Positions 25,382 to 36,246 of a DNA stretch of 64,000 nucleotides are shown one piece after another. The stretch spans positions 21,694-85,693 of the forward strand of contig NZ_AUFC01000015.1 of assembly GCF_000426305.1 (NCBI RefSeq), written 5' to 3'. The notes beneath the pieces are model-generated. The model worked only from the letters and a program-made list of their open reading frames with translations, had not been told where the DNA came from and ran no database searches. The stretch comes from Anaerovorax odorimutans DSM 5092 (GTDB taxonomy: Bacteria; Bacillota; Clostridia; Peptostreptococcales; Anaerovoracaceae). The position numbers and the translations under genes are program-made. Position 1 is the first letter of the stretch. Every line of letters begins with the position of its first letter.

Positions 25382-28300
25382 TTGAAAAGCAAAAAAAGTA
25401 AAAGTATACGAAGAGTACTTTCGGCTATGCTCATATTTGCTATGATGTTCAGTGTGATGATGCCGGCTTCATACGCAGATGAAACTGGGTCAGCAGAAAC
25501 AAATATACAAGAACAAACAGAATCCCTTGATAAAATTGTAGATAACGAGCAGACAGCTACAGATTCTGCCATAGAAACGGAGAGCTCGGAATCAGATGGC
25601 AAAGAACAGACGGATTCTGCTGCAGCAACAGCAGATGACAACGAGATCTCTTCAAATGACAAGGAAACAACTACAGATTCTGCCATAAAACCTGCAGCAA
25701 CAGAAACGCAGATAAAACTTCTTGAAACAACTGCAGAAGAGACGGAACCTTCTACAGAAACTGCTGTATATTGGACTGATAATTTAACAGAAAAACCAGA
25801 TGGCTTTACAGTTGGCGACGAAGGAAATGTTTCAATAAGCTCAGCAGAAGGGCTGGCATGGCTGGCGGTGTTGGTGCTAGGACTAAATGGGCAAGAAATT
25901 GATGACTTTGAAGGGAAAAACGTCACATTGACAGAAGACGTTGATTTATCAGGGAAACTTTGGACACCAATTGGTCGTTACGAAATAAAGACTATAGCCC
26001 CTCCATTCCCTCCAGTGTATCAGGATAATAGTACTCCTTTTAAAGGCAATTTTGATGGTAACAATCGTACTATTTCTGGTTTAAAGCTGGCTGATCTCCC
26101 TACAGAATATACGTATTATGGATTGTTTTCTCTGGTAAGAGATGGTAGCATTAAAAACCTATATCTTAAAGATGTAGATTTAGAAATAGAAAAAAAGAGT
26201 GGCACAAATAGATATGCAGCTGCTTTAGTAGGAGCAATGGAATCTTCAATAGTAGAAAGCTGCAATGTAAGAGGAAATCTTAAGGCCCCGAAAATATCTG
26301 GAATTGCCAATATATTGGACAAAGAAAGCAACATTTTAAAATGTTCGTTTAAAGGAAATCTATCCGCTGATCATAGTGCTTATGGAATAACAGACCAATG
26401 TGGTGACACAATAGACCAATGCTATGTGAGTGCTACAATATCTGGCGAAACTTCATATGGAATTTGTGGGCTTGTTTCCAAAGGGACGGTTTCTAATTGC
26501 TATACCGAAGGATCCTTAGATTCTACAGAAAATAACATTGGAGGTATTTGCGGTGAACTGAAAAGCGAAGGAACTATAGAAAATTGCTACTCCACAATGA
26601 CTGTTAAAGGAAAGAACCACGTTGGAGGCATTGCAGGAACTGTAGCTTCTGGTACCAATATACGAGGCTGCGTGGCGCTAAATGACACCGTAACGGCAGA
26701 AGATGGAACTTACGTAGGACGTATAGTTGCCGACAAATCAACTTTTGTAACAGGAGAACTTAAAAAGAATTTCGCTTATACAGGGATGAAAGTATACTCT
26801 AAAGATGATGATGGAGAAGATACGCTTTATCTTATGGGCTTGCTTGATACTGAATGTATGGCAAGCGATAAACAGGGAGAAGACATAGCTGCAAACGATT
26901 TGGCAGAAGACTGGCCTGTTAAGGACTGGGATGAATCTGTTTGGAATTTTGAAAAGGGAAAGCTTCCTACTTTGAAAAATCTTTCTGATAAAATTACACA
27001 GATAGGTAACATTCCAAATTACATAAGTGCAGATTCTGAAAAAGATTGGGAGCTTACTGCATTTGACAAAGTTATTTTAGAAACACCTGAAGTAACAATC
27101 GGAACTCAGGCAAATTATGTAGCTGACCTACTTCCCAAGAAATTGTTTGCTACAAAGGATGGAACGACAGCAGTATCTATACCTGATGTTACATGGAAAT
27201 CAGATGAATATAACGGAAATAAAGTAGGTGAATATACCTTTACGGCAGTTCTTCCCCTGGGCTATAAAGCAAATACAGACTTACCTACTATAAAAGTAAA
27301 TGTAGTGCTTAAATATACTGTTAACTTTGATACTAATGGAGCAGATGAAATTGAAGATTTGGCAGCGGATAATAATAGTACGATAAATAAACCGAGCGAT
27401 CCTATACGCGAAGGCTTTAACTTTGAAGGGTGGTATAAGGACGAAGAATGCAGCGTTCCTTGGGATTTTGAAAACGATAAGGTAACATCAACAATAACTC
27501 TTTACGCAAAGTGGTCTATTGTTGGAACTCCTGATTATATAGCATCAGAATCAGGAAACCAAACTTCAGAAGTATCTGAAATGGGATTTACCAATGCTTC
27601 TGTTGTAAAAATTTCTAGTGCTGTCGGTTATACAACATATGCTGTTGTAGTGAGTCAAAAAATTAATTTTTATATTCCTAAGGGAGAATATGTTATTACA
27701 GACAGCGGCGAGACGGTATCTTCACTTGCAGACAAAGGATATAAAATAGATCAGCTTACAGGATTTGGACAGACCCCACAAGAGCTAAGGTATAAAGGCA
27801 GTAACCGAGGGACAGAAGAAGAACCTCTTACCATTATGTCAAGATTTTTTACAGAAGATGCTTTAAATCTCGCTGAAGAACCTAAATCTGTAAGCTTAAC
27901 CTTCCGTTTGTTAAGCTTAATTGCAGGATATGATACAGAAGGGGTTACAAACAACCATACACCTTATTATATGGTTGTTGAAGACAGAAATGAGTCCACA
28001 GGGAAACTGGAAGCTTCTTTTACTATCGACGGCAGTAGATTGAAGCCATGCTATCATGCAGGCTGGTTTAGATCGCCGAGAACCTACGGAATACTACTTA
28101 ACCCATCAGATACACTGATAAAGGGTTACCTTGACACCCCTAGCGATATACTTAACACAACCTATCATACTCTGTATGTTTCAGATACCTATCCAGAAAG
28201 ATATGAAGCTGCACTTGAAACGTTAAAAGCTGTAAGAGATGATGGAAACAAAGTTTTGATGATGCATACACAAACGCGAGATTTTCCGGGGCCTGTAACC

Positions 28301-30733
28301 TTTAAACTAGATGTAAGCAAATATTTTAATAATGGTGATACAGTAAATGTTAACTACTTACTTGGTGCAGGCAATGTTAATCTGTATCACGGACTATCAC
28401 CTAAACCTACTGACGAGTATATGATGGCTCTTGAATCAACATATATTAAAAACAATACATCAGCAGAGGTAAAGGACGGATACATAACCTTTGATTTAAA
28501 AAATGGCGGTTATTTTGAGCTTGTGAAAGCAGAAAATGATACTCCAAGAACAAAGTATGCAGTAGAATTTATAACAAATTCGGATAAAGATGGGGAGATT
28601 TATCCAAGTACAATTTATCCTCAAATATTAGACTCTGAAACTGGATATATAGTTACCAAACCTGATGATCCTACAGAAGAAGGAAATACTTTTGATGGTT
28701 GGTATACCGACGAAGAACGAACTGAAGCATTTGATTTTGATACTCCAATCACAGATGACGTTATTCTCTATGCAAAATGGAGTAATGGGGGAGGTTCTTC
28801 TGAAGATGATCCGTCAGGCGGTGGTTCAGATAAACCAATTGAAGGAACTTATACAGTGGAATTTATCACAGGAAAGACTGAAAGTGGATATGATTCTGCA
28901 AAGATACCGTCACAAACTGTCAAGGAAGGAGAGAGAGCAACAGACCCTGCAGAAGACACTAACATTTGTCCTTTTGGATTTTATGATAGAGGAGATGGAT
29001 ATTTAGTTTTAGATTGGTACACAGACGAAGATTTAAAAAATAAATTCAGATTTTCTGATCCTATTACAAAAAGTACCAAACTTTATCCTGAATATCAAAG
29101 ATATATATTAAAAGATGATGGAAAAACCGACGGCGGAAGCGGCAGTGAAAGTAATCCATATAAAGTAAAACTGGGAGATACAAAGCAATCAAAGATTGCA
29201 TGGAAATTTTTCAATAAGTTAGCAAGCGGAGCTTTTAAAGGATACTATAAAGTATATGTTGAAAAGAATAATGATGGGGATGAGCTATTCTCATGGACTT
29301 TTAATAGTAATGATTTCAATTCTTGCGATGTAGCACAGCCTTATTATATATATATTGATACAGAAAAAGATGGAGATACTATTGAGCTTGAATTTGTAAA
29401 CCGTACAGCTATTGAAGGTAAAGTCAAAATTTCTGTAGATATATCAAGCTATATAGAAAAAGGAGAGGTGGAAATTGAATATAAATCAGGTTCTTGCGAT
29501 GGTAAAGTTGTGCACAGCAATGTGGAATCAGGTGACTGGGTACAAAGCCACCATAAACCAAAGTCATACTTTACAAATACTACAGCAACTGTAGAAGATG
29601 GCTACCTTACATTTGATATTACTCATGGAGGCACATATATAATAAAAAGTGACCAGTTGAAAGATGATGAGAATTCAACAGCATCTAATGACAGCAAAAC
29701 TTTAAAAAAGGAAATTATAAAAGCAGGAGAAAAAATAGACACAGATAAGATTAAAAAAATTCTTGATGAAGGTAAAGCCTTGTTAATTGAGTCAGATAAT
29801 GGAACCGTGTTATTTGATACAAAAGCATTAAAAGTATTAAAAGAAAAAAATAAGGGAGATATAGAAATCAATATAGATTTAGTAAAATCTGAAAATCTTT
29901 CCGAAAAACAGAAAAAACTTGTAGGAGATAAAGTATCAGACAGACCTATTTACAGTTTAACAGTAAAAACAGGCAATGAAAATATTACAAATTTTGGAGA
30001 AGGAGAAGTAACGGTTACTCTTCCATATGAACTAAAGGACAAAGAACAAACTTTAGGTGTTGTTATATGGTATATAAATGATTCGGGCGAAATAGTTGAT
30101 ATGCCTTGTGATTATGACATTAAAAATAAAGAAGCAACCTTTACTACAAACCATTTTTCTTATTATGCAGTAGGATATGATAAGAGCTTAGAATGGAATA
30201 ACCCATTTACTGATGTTAAGGAAACGGATTGGTTCTTTAAAGCTGTAGCTAATATAAATAGAAAAGGCTTGATGAGCGGAGTATCAAAGACTCAATTTAA
30301 GCCAAATGACAATACTACAAGAGCTATGCTTGTAACAATTTTATATCGTATGGAAAATTCTCCGGATATTGATAATAATGCTGCGTTTAAAGATATATCA
30401 AATTCATCTTGGTATGCAGATTCAGTAAGCTGGGCGGTAAAAAATAATATTGTTAACGGTTACAGCCAACGTACATTTGCACCTAATGACCCCATAACTC
30501 GTGAACAGTTGGTTTCTGTATTATATCGTTATAAAAAAATGAAAAATGCAGATATGTCAGCAAATGGGAATACGAAAGATTTTAAAGATGCATCTTTAAT
30601 TTCATCATGGGCTTCTGACAGTATAAAGTGGGCTTTAGGAGCAGAAGTTTTAACCGGTAAAGGCAATGGAAATTTAGATCCAAAGGGCAATGCTACAAGA
30701 GCAGAAGTTGCAGCTTTAATAGAAAGGATATAA
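25382..30733 (+). CDS. Giant SLH-anchored multi-domain surface protein, 1783 residues
   Basis: I chose the TTG at 25382, 7 bases after AAAGGAG; the ATG at 25340 lies in the loop of a terminator hairpin. Approximate order: signal peptide (1-32); Thr/Ser/Glu-rich linker (to 130); a GLUG-repeat beta-helix (170-440); an Ig-like domain; an InlB B-type repeat (645-711); a long module of this cluster's family (716-1053, His in GNVNLYHG); two more InlB-type repeats (1058-1241); a short module (1253-1423, His in CDGKVVHS); a beta domain; and three SLH domains (1606-1783) that bind pyruvylated secondary wall polymer. I infer an outermost ligand-capture or adhesion protein. Confidence 0.85.
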   Translation: MKSKKSKSIRRVLSAMLIFAMMFSVMMPASYADETGSAETNIQEQTESLDKIVDNEQTATDSAIETESSESDGKEQTDSAAATADDNEISSNDKETTTDSAIKPAATETQIKLLETTAEETEPSTETAVYWTDNLTEKPDGFTVGDEGNVSISSAEGLAWLAVLVLGLNGQEIDDFEGKNVTLTEDVDLSGKLWTPIGRYEIKTIAPPFPPVYQDNSTPFKGNFDGNNRTISGLKLADLPTEYTYYGLFSLVRDGSIKNLYLKDVDLEIEKKSGTNRYAAALVGAMESSIVESCNVRGNLKAPKISGIANILDKESNILKCSFKGNLSADHSAYGITDQCGDTIDQCYVSATISGETSYGICGLVSKGTVSNCYTEGSLDSTENNIGGICGELKSEGTIENCYSTMTVKGKNHVGGIAGTVASGTNIRGCVALNDTVTAEDGTYVGRIVADKSTFVTGELKKNFAYTGMKVYSKDDDGEDTLYLMGLLDTECMASDKQGEDIAANDLAEDWPVKDWDESVWNFEKGKLPTLKNLSDKITQIGNIPNYISADSEKDWELTAFDKVILETPEVTIGTQANYVADLLPKKLFATKDGTTAVSIPDVTWKSDEYNGNKVGEYTFTAVLPLGYKANTDLPTIKVNVVLKYTVNFDTNGADEIEDLAADNNSTINKPSDPIREGFNFEGWYKDEECSVPWDFENDKVTSTITLYAKWSIVGTPDYIASESGNQTSEVSEMGFTNASVVKISSAVGYTTYAVVVSQKINFYIPKGEYVITDSGETVSSLADKGYKIDQLTGFGQTPQELRYKGSNRGTEEEPLTIMSRFFTEDALNLAEEPKSVSLTFRLLSLIAGYDTEGVTNNHTPYYMVVEDRNESTGKLEASFTIDGSRLKPCYHAGWFRSPRTYGILLNPSDTLIKGYLDTPSDILNTTYHTLYVSDTYPERYEAALETLKAVRDDGNKVLMMHTQTRDFPGPVTFKLDVSKYFNNGDTVNVNYLLGAGNVNLYHGLSPKPTDEYMMALESTYIKNNTSAEVKDGYITFDLKNGGYFELVKAENDTPRTKYAVEFITNSDKDGEIYPSTIYPQILDSETGYIVTKPDDPTEEGNTFDGWYTDEERTEAFDFDTPITDDVILYAKWSNGGGSSEDDPSGGGSDKPIEGTYTVEFITGKTESGYDSAKIPSQTVKEGERATDPAEDTNICPFGFYDRGDGYLVLDWYTDEDLKNKFRFSDPITKSTKLYPEYQRYILKDDGKTDGGSGSESNPYKVKLGDTKQSKIAWKFFNKLASGAFKGYYKVYVEKNNDGDELFSWTFNSNDFNSCDVAQPYYIYIDTEKDGDTIELEFVNRTAIEGKVKISVDISSYIEKGEVEIEYKSGSCDGKVVHSNVESGDWVQSHHKPKSYFTNTTATVEDGYLTFDITHGGTYIIKSDQLKDDENSTASNDSKTLKKEIIKAGEKIDTDKIKKILDEGKALLIESDNGTVLFDTKALKVLKEKNKGDIEINIDLVKSENLSEKQKKLVGDKVSDRPIYSLTVKTGNENITNFGEGEVTVTLPYELKDKEQTLGVVIWYINDSGEIVDMPCDYDIKNKEATFTTNHFSYYAVGYDKSLEWNNPFTDVKETDWFFKAVANINRKGLMSGVSKTQFKPNDNTTRAMLVTILYRMENSPDIDNNAAFKDISNSSWYADSVSWAVKNNIVNGYSQRTFAPNDPITREQLVSVLYRYKKMKNADMSANGNTKDFKDASLISSWASDSIKWALGAEVLTGKGNGNLDPKGNATRAEVAALIERI

Positions 30734-30778
30734 AAAGAGAGTAAAGAATAAATTGAAAACAAAATAAATAATAAAAGT

Positions 30779-30809
30779 ATTAGTAGAGGCATTTAATGTC
30801 TCTACTAAT
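30779..30809 (+). terminator. Hairpin between the giant surface gene and the FecB-type gene
   Basis: ATTAGTAGAGGCATT pairs with AATGTCTCTACTAAT (one G-T). No strong T run follows, so it may attenuate transcription or protect mRNA ends rather than terminate fully. Confidence 0.5.
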
Positions 30810-30848
30810 GCCATGTTTTAATTAATTAATAGATAAATAGGTGTATTG

Positions 30849-31961
30849 ATGAAAAATTTGTTGATAATTTTAATATTTTCTTTAGCCTGTCTTAGTTTAA
30901 CGGGATGTAACAACGAAAATAAAAGTAAAAATGATAATTCAGTATCAGTAAATAAGCAATATAGAGAAATAACTGACATGGCAGGCAGAAAAGTAACTAT
31001 TCCTGTCAATGCAGATAAAATTTATTCCACAGGACAACCGGGAGCAATTATGCTTTATACTACTGCTCCTGATAAGTTACTGGGATGGTGTCTTGAGCTT
31101 ACAGATGCTGAAGCAGAATATATTGAACCTAAGTATATAGGACTTCCCGTTTTAGGACTCATGCAGGGAAGTAACGACAGCGCCAGCAGAGAAGAAATAA
31201 TAAAAAGAAATCCAGATGTAATATTTACAGTTACAACCGTAGACAAAACAACGATCAAACAAGCGGATGAACTGCAAGAGCTTTTAGGTATTCCTGTGGT
31301 TATGGGAGATATTAAATTAGAAAACCTGCCAAACTGTTATGAGCTGACAGGAAAGCTGACAGGAGAGATTAATAGGGCAAAGACATTAAGCGATTATTGT
31401 ACAAAAACTATAACTGAAGCAAAAAAAATAAAAGAGAAAATACCACAAAATCAACGTAAAAAAATATATTACGCGCAAGGAAGTAACGGATTGCAGACAG
31501 CGGCCAAAGGATCTGCGCATATGGAAGTAATTGAACTTGTGGGAGGTGAAAGTGTAATAGATACAAAAGAAACCCTTTACGGGAAAGTCAGCGTCAATAT
31601 GGAACAAGTATTAACAAGTGATCCGGAAGTCATAATTGTTTCTTACAGCATGGGTCATACGGACATGCAGGGGGAAGAAATTTTCCAGATGATGTCTAAA
31701 GGGCAAGAAGCATGGCAAAATGTTAGAGCGGTAAAAAATAAGGATATTTACGTAACCCCCTGTCTGCCTTATAACTGGCTTGATATTCCTCCGTCAGCCA
31801 ATAGAATTATTGGAATTCCTTGGCTAGGGAATTTACTTTATTCCGATTATTATGAGTTGGACATAGAAAAGACAACAAGAGAATTTTACAAGTTATTTTA
31901 TAGAGTCGACTTAACAGAGAAACAGCTTTCTGAACTTTTATCAGGAGCAAAGAAAAAATAA
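30849..31961 (+). CDS. FecB/BtuF-type ABC substrate-binding lipoprotein
   Basis: The solute-binding component of an iron-complex-type importer (metal-chelate, heme or cobamide class). The signal peptide ends in the lipobox LTGC (Cys at about 20). The PF01497 fold is recognisable from DMAGRKVTIP near 47, REEIIKRNPDVIF, VSVNMEQVLTSDPEVIIV and the class motif IPPSANRIIGIPWLGNLLY near 320. The ATG at 30849 follows AGGTG. The matching permease and ATPase are 10 kb downstream at the end of the same gene run, with module-bearing surface proteins between. The exact ligand cannot be read from sequence. Confidence 0.88.
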   Translation: MKNLLIILIFSLACLSLTGCNNENKSKNDNSVSVNKQYREITDMAGRKVTIPVNADKIYSTGQPGAIMLYTTAPDKLLGWCLELTDAEAEYIEPKYIGLPVLGLMQGSNDSASREEIIKRNPDVIFTVTTVDKTTIKQADELQELLGIPVVMGDIKLENLPNCYELTGKLTGEINRAKTLSDYCTKTITEAKKIKEKIPQNQRKKIYYAQGSNGLQTAAKGSAHMEVIELVGGESVIDTKETLYGKVSVNMEQVLTSDPEVIIVSYSMGHTDMQGEEIFQMMSKGQEAWQNVRAVKNKDIYVTPCLPYNWLDIPPSANRIIGIPWLGNLLYSDYYELDIEKTTREFYKLFYRVDLTEKQLSELLSGAKKK

Positions 31962-31970
31962 GGAGTTATT

Positions 31971-33647
31971 ATGAGAAAGATAATAAAAATATTTACCCTT
32001 ACATGTGCGTTAATCGCATCTTTTACTGTTTTTGTATTTGCAGAAAATGTATCTGTGACTATAGACAAATCTAACGGAGATATACCTGGTATTGTTTCCG
32101 CGGAACTTGGTGAGGATTTCAGCGGAGGTTCAATTGTAACAATAAAAGGAGAAGAAGTTGATACTAAAGGCGTTGTGGACAATGGAAAAGTAGAATTTTA
32201 TACTCCAAAGTCAGGTGATTTTCAAATAACGTCAACAGGTGAAACTATTAAGGACTGCTTTGCAGAAAATTTACAGTCAGAAACAATGTATGAATATGCA
32301 TACAAAGGGAAAGGAACTGTGGAAGACCCATATGTTGTACTAAGTAAGTTTGCTGATACTCCAATGTCTAAATTTAAACTTCAAGCAGCTTGGAAAGGTT
32401 ACAATGTATTGGCAGGATATCCCGGCATGGAATATTATAATGATTCTGATTATATTGATGCATACGATAAAAGCAAGGTATATGTTTTAAGATGTGAAGA
32501 CAGGGATTTAGATACAGGAAGATTAAAAGGAGCTTTTGTAGTAAATGGAAATTTGTGGACTTTTGTTAACGGAAAATATAAAGGACCGTATTATATGAAT
32601 TATTTAATAGATCCTACTGACGAATTTATTACATCAGGTTATGCGCTGGATAATCATTATTTGTACAATAATGACAACGTTGAAAATGTAGAGCAGAGAA
32701 AAGCTGATGCTGTTAAAGTAATCAAAAGCGTAAGAGATTCCAAAACGTCTGCTTTATTTTTTAATTACAGAATGAGAGATTATTCAGGTCCTATTACTTT
32801 TACTGTTTATGTAGGTGACAATGGGAAATTTAAAGCAGGAGATAAAATAAGTATAAGTTATTTGCTAGGAGCAGGTGATCGTAATTTATATCATCAAGAA
32901 AAGCCTCTTCCTGAAAGCCTTGTTAAATTAGAACCTACATATACTAAATACTATCAGGATAAAGGAGTTTACAGCATTGTAGATGAAGAGGGTTATTTAA
33001 CTTTTGATTTATATAACGGAGGATATTTTGAATTAAGAAACGAAACTTCAATAAAAGAAAACAGAGATGTAAAGATTACTGAAAAAATTTATAATATAGT
33101 GAACTTAACGGATGTAAAGGAAGATAATTGGGCATACAGCAGTATTTATGAGCAGCTGAAGAAAAATTACATGTCGGCAGAAGGAGGAATTTTTTCTCCA
33201 AATGAAACTATCAACAGGGCGGATTTTATTAAGACTTTGATTTTGTCTTCAGGTACAGTTGTTCAATCTAATAAAGATTTAAATTTTGAAGATGTGCCAA
33301 AAGGAAGCCCATATCGTGACTATGTTTATACAGCTTACAGCAACGGAATTACTTCAGGGATATCTGATACGGTTTTTGGAGCAGAAAAAGGATTGACAAG
33401 AGAGATGGCTGTAGTGCTTATTTCTCGTGCCCTAGATATTAACCCAAAGGAAAATGATAACTTTACTGATACTGCGGATTTTTCAAAATGGTCTAAGGGA
33501 TATGCAGAGGCATGTATGGAGAAAGGCTATCTTACAGGTTACAGTGATGGAAGTTTTGGACCGAAAAAAATGCTTACTAGAGCAGAAACTGCTGTATTAA
33601 TGGAAAAAGTGTATAAAAATACGGTAAAGGAAACTTTAAATGAGTAA
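31971..33647 (+). CDS. SLH-anchored surface protein with one conserved-His module
   Basis: A 558-residue exported protein. Signal peptide (to about residue 25), a beta half-module (30-95) ending SGDFQITSTGET, then a long module starting YKGKGTVEDPYVVL near 110. It includes GPYYMNY near 207, RDYSGPITFTVYV near 268 and YLLGAGDRNLYH with the invariant His near 308. Three SLH domains (about 380-550) anchor it to the cell wall. AAGGAG lies 7 bases before the ATG, 9 bases after the lipoprotein gene. I infer a middle position between the giant surface protein and membrane-anchored partners. Confidence 0.82.
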   Translation: MRKIIKIFTLTCALIASFTVFVFAENVSVTIDKSNGDIPGIVSAELGEDFSGGSIVTIKGEEVDTKGVVDNGKVEFYTPKSGDFQITSTGETIKDCFAENLQSETMYEYAYKGKGTVEDPYVVLSKFADTPMSKFKLQAAWKGYNVLAGYPGMEYYNDSDYIDAYDKSKVYVLRCEDRDLDTGRLKGAFVVNGNLWTFVNGKYKGPYYMNYLIDPTDEFITSGYALDNHYLYNNDNVENVEQRKADAVKVIKSVRDSKTSALFFNYRMRDYSGPITFTVYVGDNGKFKAGDKISISYLLGAGDRNLYHQEKPLPESLVKLEPTYTKYYQDKGVYSIVDEEGYLTFDLYNGGYFELRNETSIKENRDVKITEKIYNIVNLTDVKEDNWAYSSIYEQLKKNYMSAEGGIFSPNETINRADFIKTLILSSGTVVQSNKDLNFEDVPKGSPYRDYVYTAYSNGITSGISDTVFGAEKGLTREMAVVLISRALDINPKENDNFTDTADFSKWSKGYAEACMEKGYLTGYSDGSFGPKKMLTRAETAVLMEKVYKNTVKETLNE

Positions 33648-36246
33648 AGAAAAATTAAAACATATATTTGTTTTGATTGGCATTGTTTTTTTTACTTTAT
33701 CTTCAATTGTACCTTGTGCTGCAGAAAAATCATATGCAGCACAAGACATAAAACTGTCAGATTATAACATAACGGGGGCGGGAACAGCTATAGATCCTTA
33801 TATAATAACAATAAGCGGCGAAAATAATCTGCTGCGTGAAGAGGATATAAATAAAATGCTTGAAAAGGCTCCTGAGGCAATCTGGCTCGTAAAGCATGAA
33901 AAGGGTGGAGTATTAGATTATACAATGCGTTTTTCTTCAAATAATGTACAAACTGTAAACCCGCCATTCTCATTAGATGTGAATACATGGCAGGACAGAG
34001 AGGGAACTTTACAGGTTCAAATAAAGGAAAACGATTCAGAATATGTCCCTGTTACATTGACTCTAGAACTGTCAGGATATAAAGGCTTTGAGAACGGAAA
34101 TGTTGTCAGTGTATCAGGCAGTATGCGTATGAGAGTTCCTGTTAAAGAGGGCAAATTGGAATTGCCTTTAGAACATGGCGGCGATTATTATATTACAGCG
34201 GACGGCTATGAGCCTTTACAAATCCAAGAAGACAGCAATTCGCAGGAAACAGAAAGCAGCGGATATTGGGATAAGCCAAATGAACAGGGTGAAGCAATAA
34301 GTGATGAGTACATTCATGCCGGATCAGATATATTACCTTTTTACTACGATTTTTCCAAATCAGGAGAAACGGTTGTTGATGGTGCTTCATTTAATGAACT
34401 GAAGAATAATGGTCAATCCAGATTATTTTTGTACAAGGATAAAAGTAACAAAATATTATGGTCATATTTAGTTGAAAGCAAGAGAATCTCAAAAGTAAGC
34501 AATAAAAAGATGTTTGATTTCGACACTGAATTTGACAATGGAAATATTAAAATAGCCGAAAAAGATGATTTCCCCTGCAAGATGAAAGCTTGTATTTATG
34601 TGGGAGATAAATACCATAATGCACAGATTATAAATATTAAAGGTAATGGAATAGACACTTCTTCCATTGTGGACAGAGGATATATTTATTTTTACATAGA
34701 AAAGGGAGGAACGTATAAAACCACTCCTACAGGAGAAACGGTGTCAGGAAGAACTGTGGATGATGCAAAATTAGTTTCATCCACTTCAAGAGATAACATG
34801 TATACCACTCAAAATTATAAAGGGGAAAAACCATATGGAACTAAAGATGAACCTTTAACCATATTAGGAAAACTGGATGACTTTTTCTGGGCATCATGGC
34901 GTTCTATAAATACTGTTGCAGGTTATTCATCTGATATGAATGCAACGGAGGCGTCTTATGATCCTGCAAAGATAATGAATGTATCCATTGAATATAGAAG
35001 CCCTTCAACAGGGAAATTAATTGCGTCAATAACAATTGACGGATCACAATGGCGAATGACCCCTGAAAATATGAAAGGACCATATTATCTGGATTACAAA
35101 TTAAACCCTTCAAAAGAAGTAATAGAGAAAACCTTAAAATCTCACTCTCTGTATATTGGAAAATATGCAGACAGAAGAAAAGAAGCAGCAGAAACTTTAA
35201 CTGCTATTTCTGAAAATCCTAATTCAGTATTATTTCTTATGAGCAGAACAAGAGAATTTGCAGGGGCAATAAATTACAAGATTGATATGTCAAATTATTA
35301 TAAATCCGGAGACATATTGCATTTCAAATATCTGCTAGGCTCGTGCAATGGCGACTTATATCATGGCAAGGCTCAAAGTAATGCAGAGCTGCTCACGCAA
35401 GAAAGCACTTATTCACGATATGATGCTGATTATGTTGTTGATTCTCAAGGATATATAACATTTCCTTTATATACAGGGGGATTTTTTGTCTTTACAAAGA
35501 CGGGAGAAACTCAGGAAATTGCTGACGGATGGGCTCCGGGAAATGGTAACGGCTCATCGGGAAATGGAAATAAGGCTTCTGCTCCTGTAGTTAAAGAGGA
35601 AAAAATATATATGGACGAAGAAGTAAATGATAAAAAAGAAACTGAAACAGGCGTCCTTACAGATATGAGGGTAAAAGAACAGCTAAAAGAAGCAAATTAT
35701 AAGAAAGAATTGGGAAATCTTACAGTGGAAGGATATTTGAATAATCCCAATGTTGATTTAAATGCAGAAGAGCTTTTAAAGTCAGAAGGTCAAAAAGCTT
35801 ATTATAAAATACAGCTAATCAAAGAATCCGGGTTTTCATATAAAATGGAAGATGGAGAATATTTAAAGGTAACTTGTGATTTAGGAAGTGGATATTCTAT
35901 TTATGATGAAGACTTGTTATATGTGAAAGAGATAAAAAATGCAGAAATTACAGCCGAAGTTTTTGCTGCTGACAGTAAGATCGATGAAAAGGGAAATATG
36001 CGTTTAAATTTTCATACAACACATTTAGGGGAATTTGCTGTTTTTAAAGCTGACAGCAAGGAAGAACTTGCAAAAGCAATCAGCCTAAAACAAGAATATA
36101 CTTCTGAAGCTACAACCCTATTGGCAGAACAATCTTTAAAAAGAAAAGATTCCGCAAAGACAATAAAGCTGCTGCTTATTGTAACTTTGCTGGTATGCAG
36201 CTTATTAATATTAATAACGGAAGTTAAACGGAGGAAGAGAAATTGA
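33640..36246 (+). CDS. Membrane-anchored surface protein with several related modules
   Basis: An 868-residue protein with a signal peptide (to about 35) and a C-terminal membrane helix plus basic tail (about 842-868), so it sits outside but tethered to the membrane. It carries a degenerate module (45-190, no His loop), a second half-module (230-365, with ILWSYLV and EKGGTYKTTPTGET), a full long module (about 385-625, GPYYLDY, TREFAGAINYKIDMS, His in CNGDLYHGK) and a C-terminal beta domain. The start lies inside the previous gene (8-base overlap). No SLH domain is present. Confidence 0.8.
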   Translation: MSKEKLKHIFVLIGIVFFTLSSIVPCAAEKSYAAQDIKLSDYNITGAGTAIDPYIITISGENNLLREEDINKMLEKAPEAIWLVKHEKGGVLDYTMRFSSNNVQTVNPPFSLDVNTWQDREGTLQVQIKENDSEYVPVTLTLELSGYKGFENGNVVSVSGSMRMRVPVKEGKLELPLEHGGDYYITADGYEPLQIQEDSNSQETESSGYWDKPNEQGEAISDEYIHAGSDILPFYYDFSKSGETVVDGASFNELKNNGQSRLFLYKDKSNKILWSYLVESKRISKVSNKKMFDFDTEFDNGNIKIAEKDDFPCKMKACIYVGDKYHNAQIINIKGNGIDTSSIVDRGYIYFYIEKGGTYKTTPTGETVSGRTVDDAKLVSSTSRDNMYTTQNYKGEKPYGTKDEPLTILGKLDDFFWASWRSINTVAGYSSDMNATEASYDPAKIMNVSIEYRSPSTGKLIASITIDGSQWRMTPENMKGPYYLDYKLNPSKEVIEKTLKSHSLYIGKYADRRKEAAETLTAISENPNSVLFLMSRTREFAGAINYKIDMSNYYKSGDILHFKYLLGSCNGDLYHGKAQSNAELLTQESTYSRYDADYVVDSQGYITFPLYTGGFFVFTKTGETQEIADGWAPGNGNGSSGNGNKASAPVVKEEKIYMDEEVNDKKETETGVLTDMRVKEQLKEANYKKELGNLTVEGYLNNPNVDLNAEELLKSEGQKAYYKIQLIKESGFSYKMEDGEYLKVTCDLGSGYSIYDEDLLYVKEIKNAEITAEVFAADSKIDEKGNMRLNFHTTHLGEFAVFKADSKEELAKAISLKQEYTSEATTLLAEQSLKRKDSAKTIKLLLIVTLLVCSLLILITEVKRRKRN

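Noticed and set aside
25340..25384. ATG at 25340 as start of the giant surface protein
   Set aside because: It lies in the loop of a terminator hairpin without a binding site, while the TTG at 25382 has AAAGGAG at ideal spacing and begins directly before the signal peptide.
25336..25926. 196-residue minus-strand frame opposite the giant protein's N-terminus
   Set aside because: It is antisense to a well-supported signal peptide and linker, is Ser/Val-rich from reversed Thr/Ala/Glu codons, and has no binding site.
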